Assembly: GCA_934120135.1 (NCBI GenBank)
Contig: CAKOTK010000009.1
Span: 1-40,606, forward strand
DNA from: an uncultured Clostridia bacterium
GTDB lineage: Bacteria > Bacillota > Clostridia > TANB77 > CAG-508
DNA length: 40,606 nucleotides
Reading direction: 5' to 3'
In this document: one piece after another, positions 1 to 6,274 of the stretch
Position numbering within the stretch: position 1 is the first letter of the stretch
How the letters are laid out: each line of letters begins with the position of its first letter
Notes under the pieces: generated by a model
Told to the model about the DNA's origin: nothing
The model's input: only the letters and a program-made list of their open reading frames with translations
The model's database searches: none
Made by a program: the position numbers and the translations under genes

Positions 1-183
1 ACTTTTTGATTTGAGTTTTTTGACTCTTAATTATTTTCTGGCTGTGATTTCTCACAGTATTTTTTTATAGATAGTTTACTTCTATCTTCCTTTATTATTT
101 TTGGTTTCTCAAAGGTTTGTTATTTACTTTTCAATGTGCTTTTTTAAGTCTTCAACAAGATGTTCTTGCTGAAGACAATATCT
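1..183 (-). other. Transcribed leader without a gene, probable 16S rRNA 5' leader
   Basis: The 371 bases left of rlmB hold no convincing ORF. The RNA from P2 would begin with a 13-bp hairpin (arms 148-160 and 164-176, 3-base loop) containing one G-U pair on the minus strand that would be an A-C mismatch on the plus strand, so the minus-strand RNA is the better folder. Next comes TTGAAAAGTAAATAAC, resembling the boxA-containing leader seen before Firmicute rRNA genes, and a short hairpin near 46-57. I infer that an rRNA operon starts just outside the window; the rRNA itself is not visible. Confidence 0.5.
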
Positions 184-212
184 ATTTTAGCACAGCAATT
201 TTATAAAGTCAA
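184..212 (-). promoter_or_regulatory. Leftward promoter P2, strong sigma-A type
   Basis: On the minus strand TTGACT (207-212) is followed by a 17-base spacer and TAAAAT (184-189). It is the better of the two leftward promoters in this gene-free stretch. Transcription would start near 177, just before the hairpin at 148-176. Confidence 0.7.
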
Positions 213-331
213 CACATTTTTTAAATTTTTTTAAATATTTTTTAAAGAATTTTTTATTAGTTAATTTTTCCTTTATTTTTCGCCATTTTTCGCGTTTGAA
301 TTTATAATATTTTTTATTGTTAATCTTGTTT

Positions 332-360
332 TTTATAAAATTATCATTATAAATTTTCAA
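332..360 (-). promoter_or_regulatory. Leftward promoter P1, probably of an rRNA operon
   Basis: Read on the minus strand there is TTGAAA (355-360), a 17-base spacer and TATAAA (332-337). With the second promoter at 184-212 it forms a tandem pair firing leftward out of the window, the usual arrangement for rRNA operons in Firmicutes. No coding region lies between it and the window edge. The -10/-35 match is seen; the rRNA assignment is inferred. Confidence 0.5.
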
Positions 361-371
361 ATGCACCTTAT

Positions 372-1118
372 TTAATTTCTGTTTTTAACAACTTCATACA
401 TTATAATTCCAGCTGAGACAGATGCATTTAATGAAGTAATTTTGCCCTTCATTGGAATTTTTACTAAGAAGTCACAATTTTCTTTTACCAATCTACTCAT
501 TCCAAATCCCTCACTACCAATAACAATTGCTATTGGCATTTTATAATCTTGCTTTGTATATATTATATTTGTATCCATGTCAGTTCCACAAATCCATACA
601 TCTTGTTCTTTTAAATATCTAATTGTTTCGTTTATATTATTAACTCTGGCAATCTTCATATATTCTACTGCACCAGCAGACACTTTGCTTACTGTACTAT
701 TTACAGAGGCTGCTCTTCTTTTAGGTATAATAATCCCATGAACACCAGCCGTCTCTGCCGTTCTAATAATAGAACCCAAATTATGTGGATCCTCTATTCC
801 ATCTAATATTAGTATAAATGGCATTTCATTTTTTCTTTTTGCTTCTTCTAAAATATCGTCTACTTCGCAGTAATCATAAGGTGGTACTATTGCAATGACT
901 CCTTGGTTGTTTGGAGTTTGTGCAATTTGATTTAGCTTGTTTCTTTCCATTTCTGTAACAATTATTTTTCTTTCTTTAGCTATTGCCAATATTTTATGTA
1001 TTGAACCGTGTTTTTCTCCATTAGCTACTAATATTTTATTTATATCTCTGCCTGATTCTAAAAGTTCTAGTACTGCATTTCTTCCTTCTACTTGATCATT
1101 ATATTCTTCGTTTTCCAT
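372..1118 (-). CDS. rlmB: 23S rRNA (guanosine-2'-O)-methyltransferase RlmB (TrmH family)
   Basis: This is a SPOUT-class 2'-O-methyltransferase of the TrmH/RlmB family, which modifies a guanosine in 23S rRNA (G2251 in E. coli) using SAM. The N-terminal substrate-binding domain opens with VEGRNAVLELL. The C-terminal knot shows DPHNLGSIIRTAE (about 110-122), GSEGFG (about 203-208) and SLNASVSAG near the end, the three family motifs. I place the start at the ATG at 1118, which follows AGGAG by 8 bases; the TTG one codon upstream is too close to that site. The 248-residue length is normal. It lies downstream of lepA in the same direction. YacO-type paralogues cannot be fully excluded. Confidence 0.9.
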   Translation of the reverse strand: MENEEYNDQVEGRNAVLELLESGRDINKILVANGEKHGSIHKILAIAKERKIIVTEMERNKLNQIAQTPNNQGVIAIVPPYDYCEVDDILEEAKRKNEMPFILILDGIEDPHNLGSIIRTAETAGVHGIIIPKRRAASVNSTVSKVSAGAVEYMKIARVNNINETIRYLKEQDVWICGTDMDTNIIYTKQDYKMPIAIVIGSEGFGMSRLVKENCDFLVKIPMKGKITSLNASVSAGIIMYEVVKNRN

Positions 1119-1156
1119 CAAATACTCTCCTATTTTTTTATTTAGTAATTCTATTT

Positions 1157-1190
1157 AAAAGATATTTAGTATCTTTTTTGAATATCTTTT
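1157..1190 (-). other. Inverted repeat between lepA and rlmB
   Basis: A 10-bp perfect inverted repeat (arms 1157-1166 and 1181-1190, 14-base loop) lies in the lepA-rlmB gap. It is A/T-only apart from one G-C pair and has no clear U-run in the transcribed direction, so it is a weak terminator or processing site at best. Confidence 0.3.
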
Positions 1191-1196
1191 ACTAAT

Positions 1197-3008
1197 TTAC
1201 TCTTCATCTAATTTAAGGACAGACAAGAATGCTTCTTGTGGGATTTCAACATTACCTATTTGTCTCATTTTCTTTTTACCACGTTTTTGCTTTTCTAGCA
1301 ATTTCTTCTTTCTAGTTATATCTCCGCCATAGCATTTAGCCAGTACATCTTTTCTCATTGCAGATATAGTTTCTCTTGCTATGATTTTACCTCCAATAAC
1401 GGCTTGTAGTGGAATTATAAATAATTGCCTTGGTATAACATCTTTAAGTTTCTCTACCATTTTCTTTCCCTTTTCATAACTACTATCTCTATGTACTATA
1501 AATGATAAAGCATCCACGCCTTCTCCATTTACCCATATATCTAATTTTACTAAGTCTGACCTTCTGTACTCTTTAAATTCATAATCAAATGAAGCATAAC
1601 CTTTTGTTTTAGATTTTAAAGTATCAAAGAAATCATATATAATTTCATTTAAAGGCATTTCATAAATTAAGTTAACTCTTGTTGCATCTAAATACTTCAT
1701 ATCAATATATGTTCCACGTCTGTTTTGGCATATTTCCATAATTCCACCAACATATTCTTTTGGTGTAATTATTTCTGCTTGTACCATTGGTTCTTCCATA
1801 TAGTCTATTTCATTCGGTGTTGGCATATCAGATGGATTATACAAATCTAATACTGTTCCATCTGTTTTATGTATTTTGTATATAACTGATGGAGAAGTTG
1901 TTATTAAACTTAAGTCAAACTCTCTATCCAATCTTTCTTCTATTATTTCTAAATGTAATAATCCTAAAAATCCACATCTAAACCCTGAACCTAATGCTCC
2001 TGATGTTTCTGGTTCATATTCAAGTGCGGCATCATTTAATTTTAATTTTTCTAATGCCACTTTTAAATTCTCATAATCGCTTCCATCTATAGGATAAATT
2101 CCACAGTAAACCATTGGATTTACTTTTTTATACCCAGGTAATGGCTCTTGGGCAGGATTTTCTTTTAAAGTAATTGTATCTCCAACTCGCACATCTTGTA
2201 GACTTTTGATACTTGCTGCAATATATCCAACTTCTCCAGCCTTCAAATCATTGCTAGGCGCATATTTACCCGGTTCAAAATATCCTACTTCTGTAATTGT
2301 AAAACTCTTGCCTGAAGACATTAGAATCATTTCGTCTCCGACTTTGACAGTTCCGTCTTTAATACGTACATAAGCAATAGCACCTTTATAATTATCATAA
2401 ATAGAATCAAATATTAAAGCTTTAAGAGGAGCTGTTTCGTCTCCTGTTGGTGCTGGTAAGTCAGTTACTATTCTTTCTAATACTTGGTCTACATTTAAGC
2501 CTGATTTTGCAGAAATACATGGTGCATCTTGAGCTGGTATTCCTATAATGTCTTCAATTTCTTTTTTTACCTCTTCTGGTCTTGCATTTGGTAAATCTAT
2601 TTTATTTATAACTGGTAAAATTTCCAAATCATTATCAATTGCTAAATATACATTTGCTAAAGTCTGAGCTTCAACGCCTTGACTGCTGTCTACTACCAAA
2701 ACTGCTCCATCACATGCTGCTAAGCTTCTAGAAACCTCATAATTAAAATCTACATGCCCGGGCGTATCTATTAAATTAAGTTCATAGTCATTACCATCTT
2801 TTGCACGATACTTCATTCTAACAGCTTGTGACTTAATTGTAATTCCACGTTCTCTTTCTATATCCATATTATCTAAAACTTGATTTTCCATTTCTCTTTT
2901 AGATAATACACCTGTCATTTCAATTAACCTATCTGCTAATGTAGATTTGCCATGATCTATATGTGCAATAATACTAAAATTACGAATAAACTTTTTTCTA
3001 TCCTGCAT
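1197..3008 (-). CDS. lepA: Elongation factor 4 (LepA), ribosome back-translocating GTPase
   Basis: LepA is a cytoplasmic translational GTPase related to EF-G that acts on the ribosome under ionic or other stress and in 30S biogenesis. All G motifs are present: AHIDHGKST (G1, about residues 15-23), RGITIKSQ (G2), DTPGHVDF (G3, about 81-88), NKIDLP (G4) and SAKSG (G5). The C-terminal third carries the LepA-specific tail, including RGKKKMRQIGNVEIPQEAF. At 603 residues it matches the family length of about 600. The ATG at 3008 follows a GAGGAGA ribosome site. In many clostridia lepA lies near hemW and hrcA, but not here. Confidence 0.97.
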   Translation of the reverse strand: MQDRKKFIRNFSIIAHIDHGKSTLADRLIEMTGVLSKREMENQVLDNMDIERERGITIKSQAVRMKYRAKDGNDYELNLIDTPGHVDFNYEVSRSLAACDGAVLVVDSSQGVEAQTLANVYLAIDNDLEILPVINKIDLPNARPEEVKKEIEDIIGIPAQDAPCISAKSGLNVDQVLERIVTDLPAPTGDETAPLKALIFDSIYDNYKGAIAYVRIKDGTVKVGDEMILMSSGKSFTITEVGYFEPGKYAPSNDLKAGEVGYIAASIKSLQDVRVGDTITLKENPAQEPLPGYKKVNPMVYCGIYPIDGSDYENLKVALEKLKLNDAALEYEPETSGALGSGFRCGFLGLLHLEIIEERLDREFDLSLITTSPSVIYKIHKTDGTVLDLYNPSDMPTPNEIDYMEEPMVQAEIITPKEYVGGIMEICQNRRGTYIDMKYLDATRVNLIYEMPLNEIIYDFFDTLKSKTKGYASFDYEFKEYRRSDLVKLDIWVNGEGVDALSFIVHRDSSYEKGKKMVEKLKDVIPRQLFIIPLQAVIGGKIIARETISAMRKDVLAKCYGGDITRKKKLLEKQKRGKKKMRQIGNVEIPQEAFLSVLKLDEE

Positions 3009-3038
3009 ATTCTTTCTCCTCGTTTTTACATATATGAT

Positions 3039-3068
3039 ATTTTAGCATATTTATATTTGAAAAGCAAT
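3039..3068 (-). promoter_or_regulatory. Possible lepA promoter
   Basis: On the minus strand TTGCTT (3063-3068), an 18-base spacer and TAAAAT (3039-3044) precede lepA. The -35 match is poor, so this is only a candidate, but the terminator just upstream implies lepA needs its own promoter. Confidence 0.4.
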
Positions 3069-3073
3069 TAAAA

Positions 3074-3099
3074 AGTTCTAACTAATATGTTAGAACTTA
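3074..3099 (-). terminator. Terminator of the DUF4190-like gene
   Basis: A 10-bp perfect hairpin (arms 3074-3083 and 3090-3099, 6-base loop) overlaps the stop codon of the membrane-protein gene and is followed on the minus strand by TTTAATTGCTTTT. It separates that gene from lepA. Confidence 0.65.
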
Positions 3100-3465
3100 T
3101 ATAGAATTAGTCTCATTTAATCTTATATCTGGCAAAATGTTTCTATAATAATCTTGCCAATAATCTTCATTTAATTCATAATTGTCATATGTTTCATTAT
3201 ATAACTCAGGTTCATTTATTACGGCAAACATCACTCCTATAGTAATTATAGAGCTAATAATTATTACCGGAATTGCCAATGCACTAATAACCAAACCTGC
3301 TATTCCAATACCTTTTTTACCTCCTTCAATTTTGCTCTTTTTAGCAACATCTACTGCACCTAATATCAATCCAATAATTGCTAAAGCAAACATAATAAAA
3401 CAAATAAATGGTATCCATCCCATTGATAATGAAATAATTCCTAATATTAACGAAGCTATTCCCAT
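3097..3465 (-). CDS. Small membrane protein, DUF4190-like
   Basis: This 122-residue protein has two hydrophobic segments (about 3-35 and 50-82), glycine- and isoleucine-rich, separated by a short basic loop (DVAKKSKIEGGKK), then an acidic, tyrosine-rich tail of about 35 residues probably outside the membrane. The pattern of repeated GIASLILGIISL- and GIGIAGLVIS-type segments is that of DUF4190 proteins, whose function is unknown. GGGGGAG precedes the ATG at 3465. It is a single-gene unit with a consensus promoter and its own terminator. Confidence 0.65.
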   Translation of the reverse strand: MGIASLILGIISLSMGWIPFICFIMFALAIIGLILGAVDVAKKSKIEGGKKGIGIAGLVISALAIPVIIISSIITIGVMFAVINEPELYNETYDNYELNEDYWQDYYRNILPDIRLNETNSI

Positions 3466-3496
3466 AAAAACTCCCCCTTATTCAATTTACTCTTTA

Positions 3497-3525
3497 ATTA
3501 TAAAATATTTAGCATATTTTGTCAA
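3497..3525 (-). promoter_or_regulatory. Promoter of the DUF4190-like gene
   Basis: TTGACA (3520-3525), 17 bases and TATAAT (3497-3502) on the minus strand form a perfect sigma-A consensus. It is back-to-back with the tsaE promoter; the two -35 boxes are only five bases apart. Confidence 0.8.
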
Positions 3526-3530
3526 TTTTC

Positions 3531-3559
3531 TTTACAAAAAGCTTAAGATAATATAAAAT
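3531..3559 (+). promoter_or_regulatory. tsaE promoter
   Basis: TTTACA (3531-3536), 17 bases and TAAAAT (3554-3559) precede tsaE. The 13-base stretch ending in this -35 region (TTCTTTACAAAAA) recurs at the tsaB promoter (about 5008-5020). Confidence 0.6.
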
Positions 3560-3587
3560 ATGTTTAGATTATTTTTGAGGAAAGACT

Positions 3588-4022
3588 ATGAATAAATTTA
3601 TTTCAAAAAGTGAGCAAGATACTATAAATTTTGCTGAAAACTTTGCAAACCAATTACATAAAAAAGATATTATTGTTTTGTCAGGTGATTTAGGTTCTGG
3701 CAAGACAAAATTTGTGCAAGGTATATTGAAACACTTTGGATTAGAAAATGAAATTTCTAGTCCTACATTTACTATTGTAAATGAGTACAATGCAAATATT
3801 TGCCCTATATACCATTTTGACGTGTATCGTTTAGCTGATATTGATGAGTTTTACGCTATGGGTGGAGAAGAATATTTTGAAAATGGAATTTGTCTTATTG
3901 AATGGGGCGAAATAATTGAGGATGCATTGCCTTCTAATTATATAAAAATTACATTTAGTAAAAATGAGGAAAATGAAGATTATCGAGAATTAAATATCGA
4001 ATTATTTGGTGATGAAATATAG
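3588..4022 (+). CDS. tsaE: tRNA threonylcarbamoyladenosine biosynthesis ATPase TsaE
   Basis: TsaE is the P-loop ATPase that works with TsaB and TsaD to install t6A37 on ANN-decoding tRNAs. Walker A is GDLGSGKT (residues 33-40), followed by KFVQGI, then SSPTFTIVNEY and the HFDVYRL segment typical of the family; EWGE supplies the acidic motif. At 144 residues it is the usual size. GAGGAAAG precedes the ATG. In most Firmicutes tsaE runs straight into tsaB and rimI; here an opposite-strand HD-domain gene splits them, and a terminator follows tsaE. Confidence 0.95.
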   Translation: MNKFISKSEQDTINFAENFANQLHKKDIIVLSGDLGSGKTKFVQGILKHFGLENEISSPTFTIVNEYNANICPIYHFDVYRLADIDEFYAMGGEEYFENGICLIEWGEIIEDALPSNYIKITFSKNEENEDYRELNIELFGDEI

Positions 4023-4059
4023 AAAAGAAGTTGGTAAGCTTAGCCTACCAACTTCTTTT
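4023..4059. terminator. Bidirectional terminator between tsaE and the HD gene
   Basis: A 14-bp perfect hairpin (arms 4023-4036 and 4046-4059, 9-base loop) with A-rich and T-rich outer ends sits between two convergent genes and can serve both. Confidence 0.85.
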
Positions 4060-4063
4060 GAAC

Positions 4064-4840
4064 TTATTTAAGTTCTTGTTTACGGAGACTTATTTGTTCA
4101 ATAGCTTTTTTCCTTAACCACAAAATTTCTTTTGGATCATAGTCTGTTTTTTCCAAAAACATTTGAGTTAAGCGGTTAATGTAGTCCTTTTTTTCTATCA
4201 GCTTTAGTGCTGACAGAAATTCATATTGGCCAATCAAGCCAAGTCTTAGAGTCAATAAATCGATTTTGCTTCTTAAATTCTTTACAGAAATCGACTGACG
4301 CTCTGCAAAGAGCTGCTTGATTTCAGGAGTAATTTGTTTGCTTTCACCCCAACCAATTGTAGAAAACATGGTTTCAAATTGATTTGTAGACCTTTCAAAA
4401 AGGTCTGTCCGATCTGCATCACGAATTAACTTGACATGAGTCATAGTTCTTTTGTCAATTTCCTCTTTCGGCAAATCTTTTAGTCCATGATATTTTACTG
4501 CTGTGATGATAATTTCATCATACTCTCGCGTTTCAGAAAGTAACTGTTGTAAAAGCCCTTCCTGCAACATCTTAGCTCCCTCTATCGAATGGTTATATCT
4601 TTCATCATCAAGGAAAGTGTTATACCTTTGGATTTGAGGAAACCTTCCTACATCATGTAGAGCTGCTGTGATTTGAGCAATAAAGATGTCTTCTTCGCCC
4701 ATATTTTCAATCGTTGCAATGTCGGTCGAAAGTTCAAAAACATTTTGTACGTGTTGCATTTTGCTAATAACTCTTGGGGTTAGTTCAAAGTTAGACTTTA
4801 CCCAATTTTGATGCCGTTGTAAAGCCATTGTTGCATTCAT
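4064..4840 (-). CDS. HD-domain metal-dependent phosphohydrolase, substrate unknown
   Basis: This 258-residue protein carries an HD-superfamily metal-dependent hydrolase domain in its N-terminal half: H30, the H62-D63 doublet in ALHDVGRF, H84 in NHSIEGA, H118 in KYHGL and D141 in RDADRTD. The family cleaves phosphoester bonds, often in nucleotides. The C-terminal third is helical and unassigned. The coding sequence is visibly less A+T-rich than its neighbours and uses codons they avoid. It has a perfect promoter, an AAGGAG site and its own terminator, and it interrupts the usual tsaE-tsaB order. I read it as an acquired single-gene cassette; the substrate cannot be told. Confidence 0.75.
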   Translation of the reverse strand: MNATMALQRHQNWVKSNFELTPRVISKMQHVQNVFELSTDIATIENMGEEDIFIAQITAALHDVGRFPQIQRYNTFLDDERYNHSIEGAKMLQEGLLQQLLSETREYDEIIITAVKYHGLKDLPKEEIDKRTMTHVKLIRDADRTDLFERSTNQFETMFSTIGWGESKQITPEIKQLFAERQSISVKNLRSKIDLLTLRLGLIGQYEFLSALKLIEKKDYINRLTQMFLEKTDYDPKEILWLRKKAIEQISLRKQELK

Positions 4841-4872
4841 ATAAAAATCTCCTTATATACATATGTACCTTT

Positions 4873-4901
4873 ATTATAGCTTATTTTACATAATATGTCA
4901 A
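4873..4901 (-). promoter_or_regulatory. HD gene promoter, perfect consensus
   Basis: TTGACA (4896-4901), a 17-base spacer and TATAAT (4873-4878) on the minus strand lie just upstream of the HD gene. Confidence 0.85.
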
Positions 4902-5009
4902 TTTTCACCGTTTCCGGCTTTTCAAATTGTAAGTTAATAATTATTTTGTCATATGATATTTAAATTTTTAATTTTCTACATTTTTCAATAACTTTCTTAC
5001 TATTTATTC

Positions 5010-5038
5010 TTTACAAAAATGATATCTTAATATAGAAT
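5010..5038 (+). promoter_or_regulatory. tsaB-rimI promoter
   Basis: TTTACA (5010-5015), 17 bases and TAGAAT (5033-5038) lead into tsaB. The surrounding bases resemble the tsaE promoter, as would be expected if the split operon had needed a second promoter. Confidence 0.55.
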
Positions 5039-5070
5039 ATACTCATAAATAACAATGAAAGGATTTCAAG

Positions 5071-5811
5071 ATGAAAATACTAGCAATTGATACTTCTTCT
5101 AAGAATGCAGCTGTTGCAATTTTAGAAAATCAGAATACAATAATTGAATTAAATAATGATGATGAAAAAACACATTCTCAAAAGTTAATGCCTATGATCG
5201 ACGAGGCCTTTAAAAAATCAAATTTATCATTAGATGATATAAACTTAATTAGTTGTTGCCTTGGTCCTGGCTCTTTTACAGGTGTTAGAATTGGCATTGC
5301 TACTGCTAAAGCATTTGCAGATAGTAAGAATATTCCTACAGTTGGAGTTTCGTCTTTAGAAGCTTTGGCTCACAATTTGAACCAAGATGGACTTATTTGC
5401 AGTTTGATAAATGCCAATAATGGTAATGTTTATGCAGGACTTTTTGAAATTGTCGAAGGTAAAACTTTAAAGAGCAAATCAGATTTTCTTTCTTTTAAAG
5501 ATTCAAATGGAGATATTTCACTAAATCCATTAAGAGATTTTGTTGAAGAAAATAACGAATTTTCTAACATTTCATTTATTGGTGATGGTGCAATTTTATA
5601 TAAAGATTTAATTGAAAAAATGATTTTTAAAAAATATGATATTACTGTTATTGAAGAGCAAATTTCAACTGGTATAAGCATTGGAAAAATTGGTTATACT
5701 AAATACAAAAATGGTGAATATGGCGATTCAAGCTTTTTATCTCCTATTTATTTAAGAAAATCTCAAGCAGAACTTGCTTTAGAAGAAAAGAATGGAATAA
5801 AATATGATTAG
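5071..5811 (+). CDS. tsaB: tRNA threonylcarbamoyladenosine biosynthesis protein TsaB
   Basis: TsaB is an ASKHA-fold, inactive TsaD paralogue that scaffolds the TsaBDE complex for t6A37 synthesis. It opens with MKILAIDTSSKNAAVAI, has the family block LGPGSFTGVRIGIATAKAFA (about 66-85) and AHNLNQDGLICSLINANNG after it. At 246 residues it is slightly longer than the usual 220-235. AAAGG precedes the ATG. Its last bases overlap the rimI start by 8, so the two are translationally coupled. Confidence 0.95.
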   Translation: MKILAIDTSSKNAAVAILENQNTIIELNNDDEKTHSQKLMPMIDEAFKKSNLSLDDINLISCCLGPGSFTGVRIGIATAKAFADSKNIPTVGVSSLEALAHNLNQDGLICSLINANNGNVYAGLFEIVEGKTLKSKSDFLSFKDSNGDISLNPLRDFVEENNEFSNISFIGDGAILYKDLIEKMIFKKYDITVIEEQISTGISIGKIGYTKYKNGEYGDSSFLSPIYLRKSQAELALEEKNGIKYD

Positions 5812-6232
5812 TGAAATGAATTTACAAGATTTAGAAAATATTAAAGATTGCTTGTTAACCGACTTTGATAATTTTTGGTCATACAATATTTTAAAACAAG
5901 AATTAGAAAATGGTAAATCAAAGTACTTTGTTGCAAAACAAGAAAATGAAATTGTAGGATTTGCCGGAATACTGTTAATTATTGATCAAGTCAATATTAT
6001 GAATATTGTTGTAAAAAAAGATAAAAGAAACTTTGGTATTGGCTCTTTACTTTTAGAAGAAATTATTAGATATTCTAAAATACATAATGCAACTTCTATT
6101 ACATTAGAAGTAAACGAAAAAAACATCCCAGCTATTAAGTTATATAAAAAATATGGTTTTAAACAAGTTGGTCTTAGAAGAAAATATTATAATAATGAAG
6201 ATAATGCTATTTTGATGGACTTAGTATTTTAA
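5804..6232 (+). CDS. rimI: Ribosomal protein S18-alanine N-acetyltransferase RimI (GNAT)
   Basis: A 142-residue GNAT acetyltransferase. The acetyl-CoA-binding segment is KRNFGIGSLLLEEI (about 70-85), preceded by beta strand NIMNIVVK and followed by ITLEVNEKNIPAIKLYKKYGF, the standard motif B. RimI acetylates the N-terminal alanine of S18, and in Firmicutes the gene is nearly always next to tsaB, as here. It starts inside the tsaB stop region. Some family members have other protein substrates; the name rests on context as well as sequence. Confidence 0.85.
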   Translation: MISEMNLQDLENIKDCLLTDFDNFWSYNILKQELENGKSKYFVAKQENEIVGFAGILLIIDQVNIMNIVVKKDKRNFGIGSLLLEEIIRYSKIHNATSITLEVNEKNIPAIKLYKKYGFKQVGLRRKYYNNEDNAILMDLVF

Positions 6233-6274
6233 TTGGAGGTTCAACATCTCTAAACTAACAAAGGAGGAAATAAA

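Noticed and set aside
3182..3556. A 124-codon plus-strand frame opposite the DUF4190-like gene
   Set aside because: It runs antisense through the gene and across two promoters; the minus-strand frame has the ribosome site, promoter and membrane-protein pattern.
6233..6274. A short gene between rimI and the Lon-family gene, suggested by an extra GGAGG
   Set aside because: Only 42 bases are available and the second AAAGGAGG belongs to the Lon-family start; the first GGAGG has no start codon and frame worth calling.
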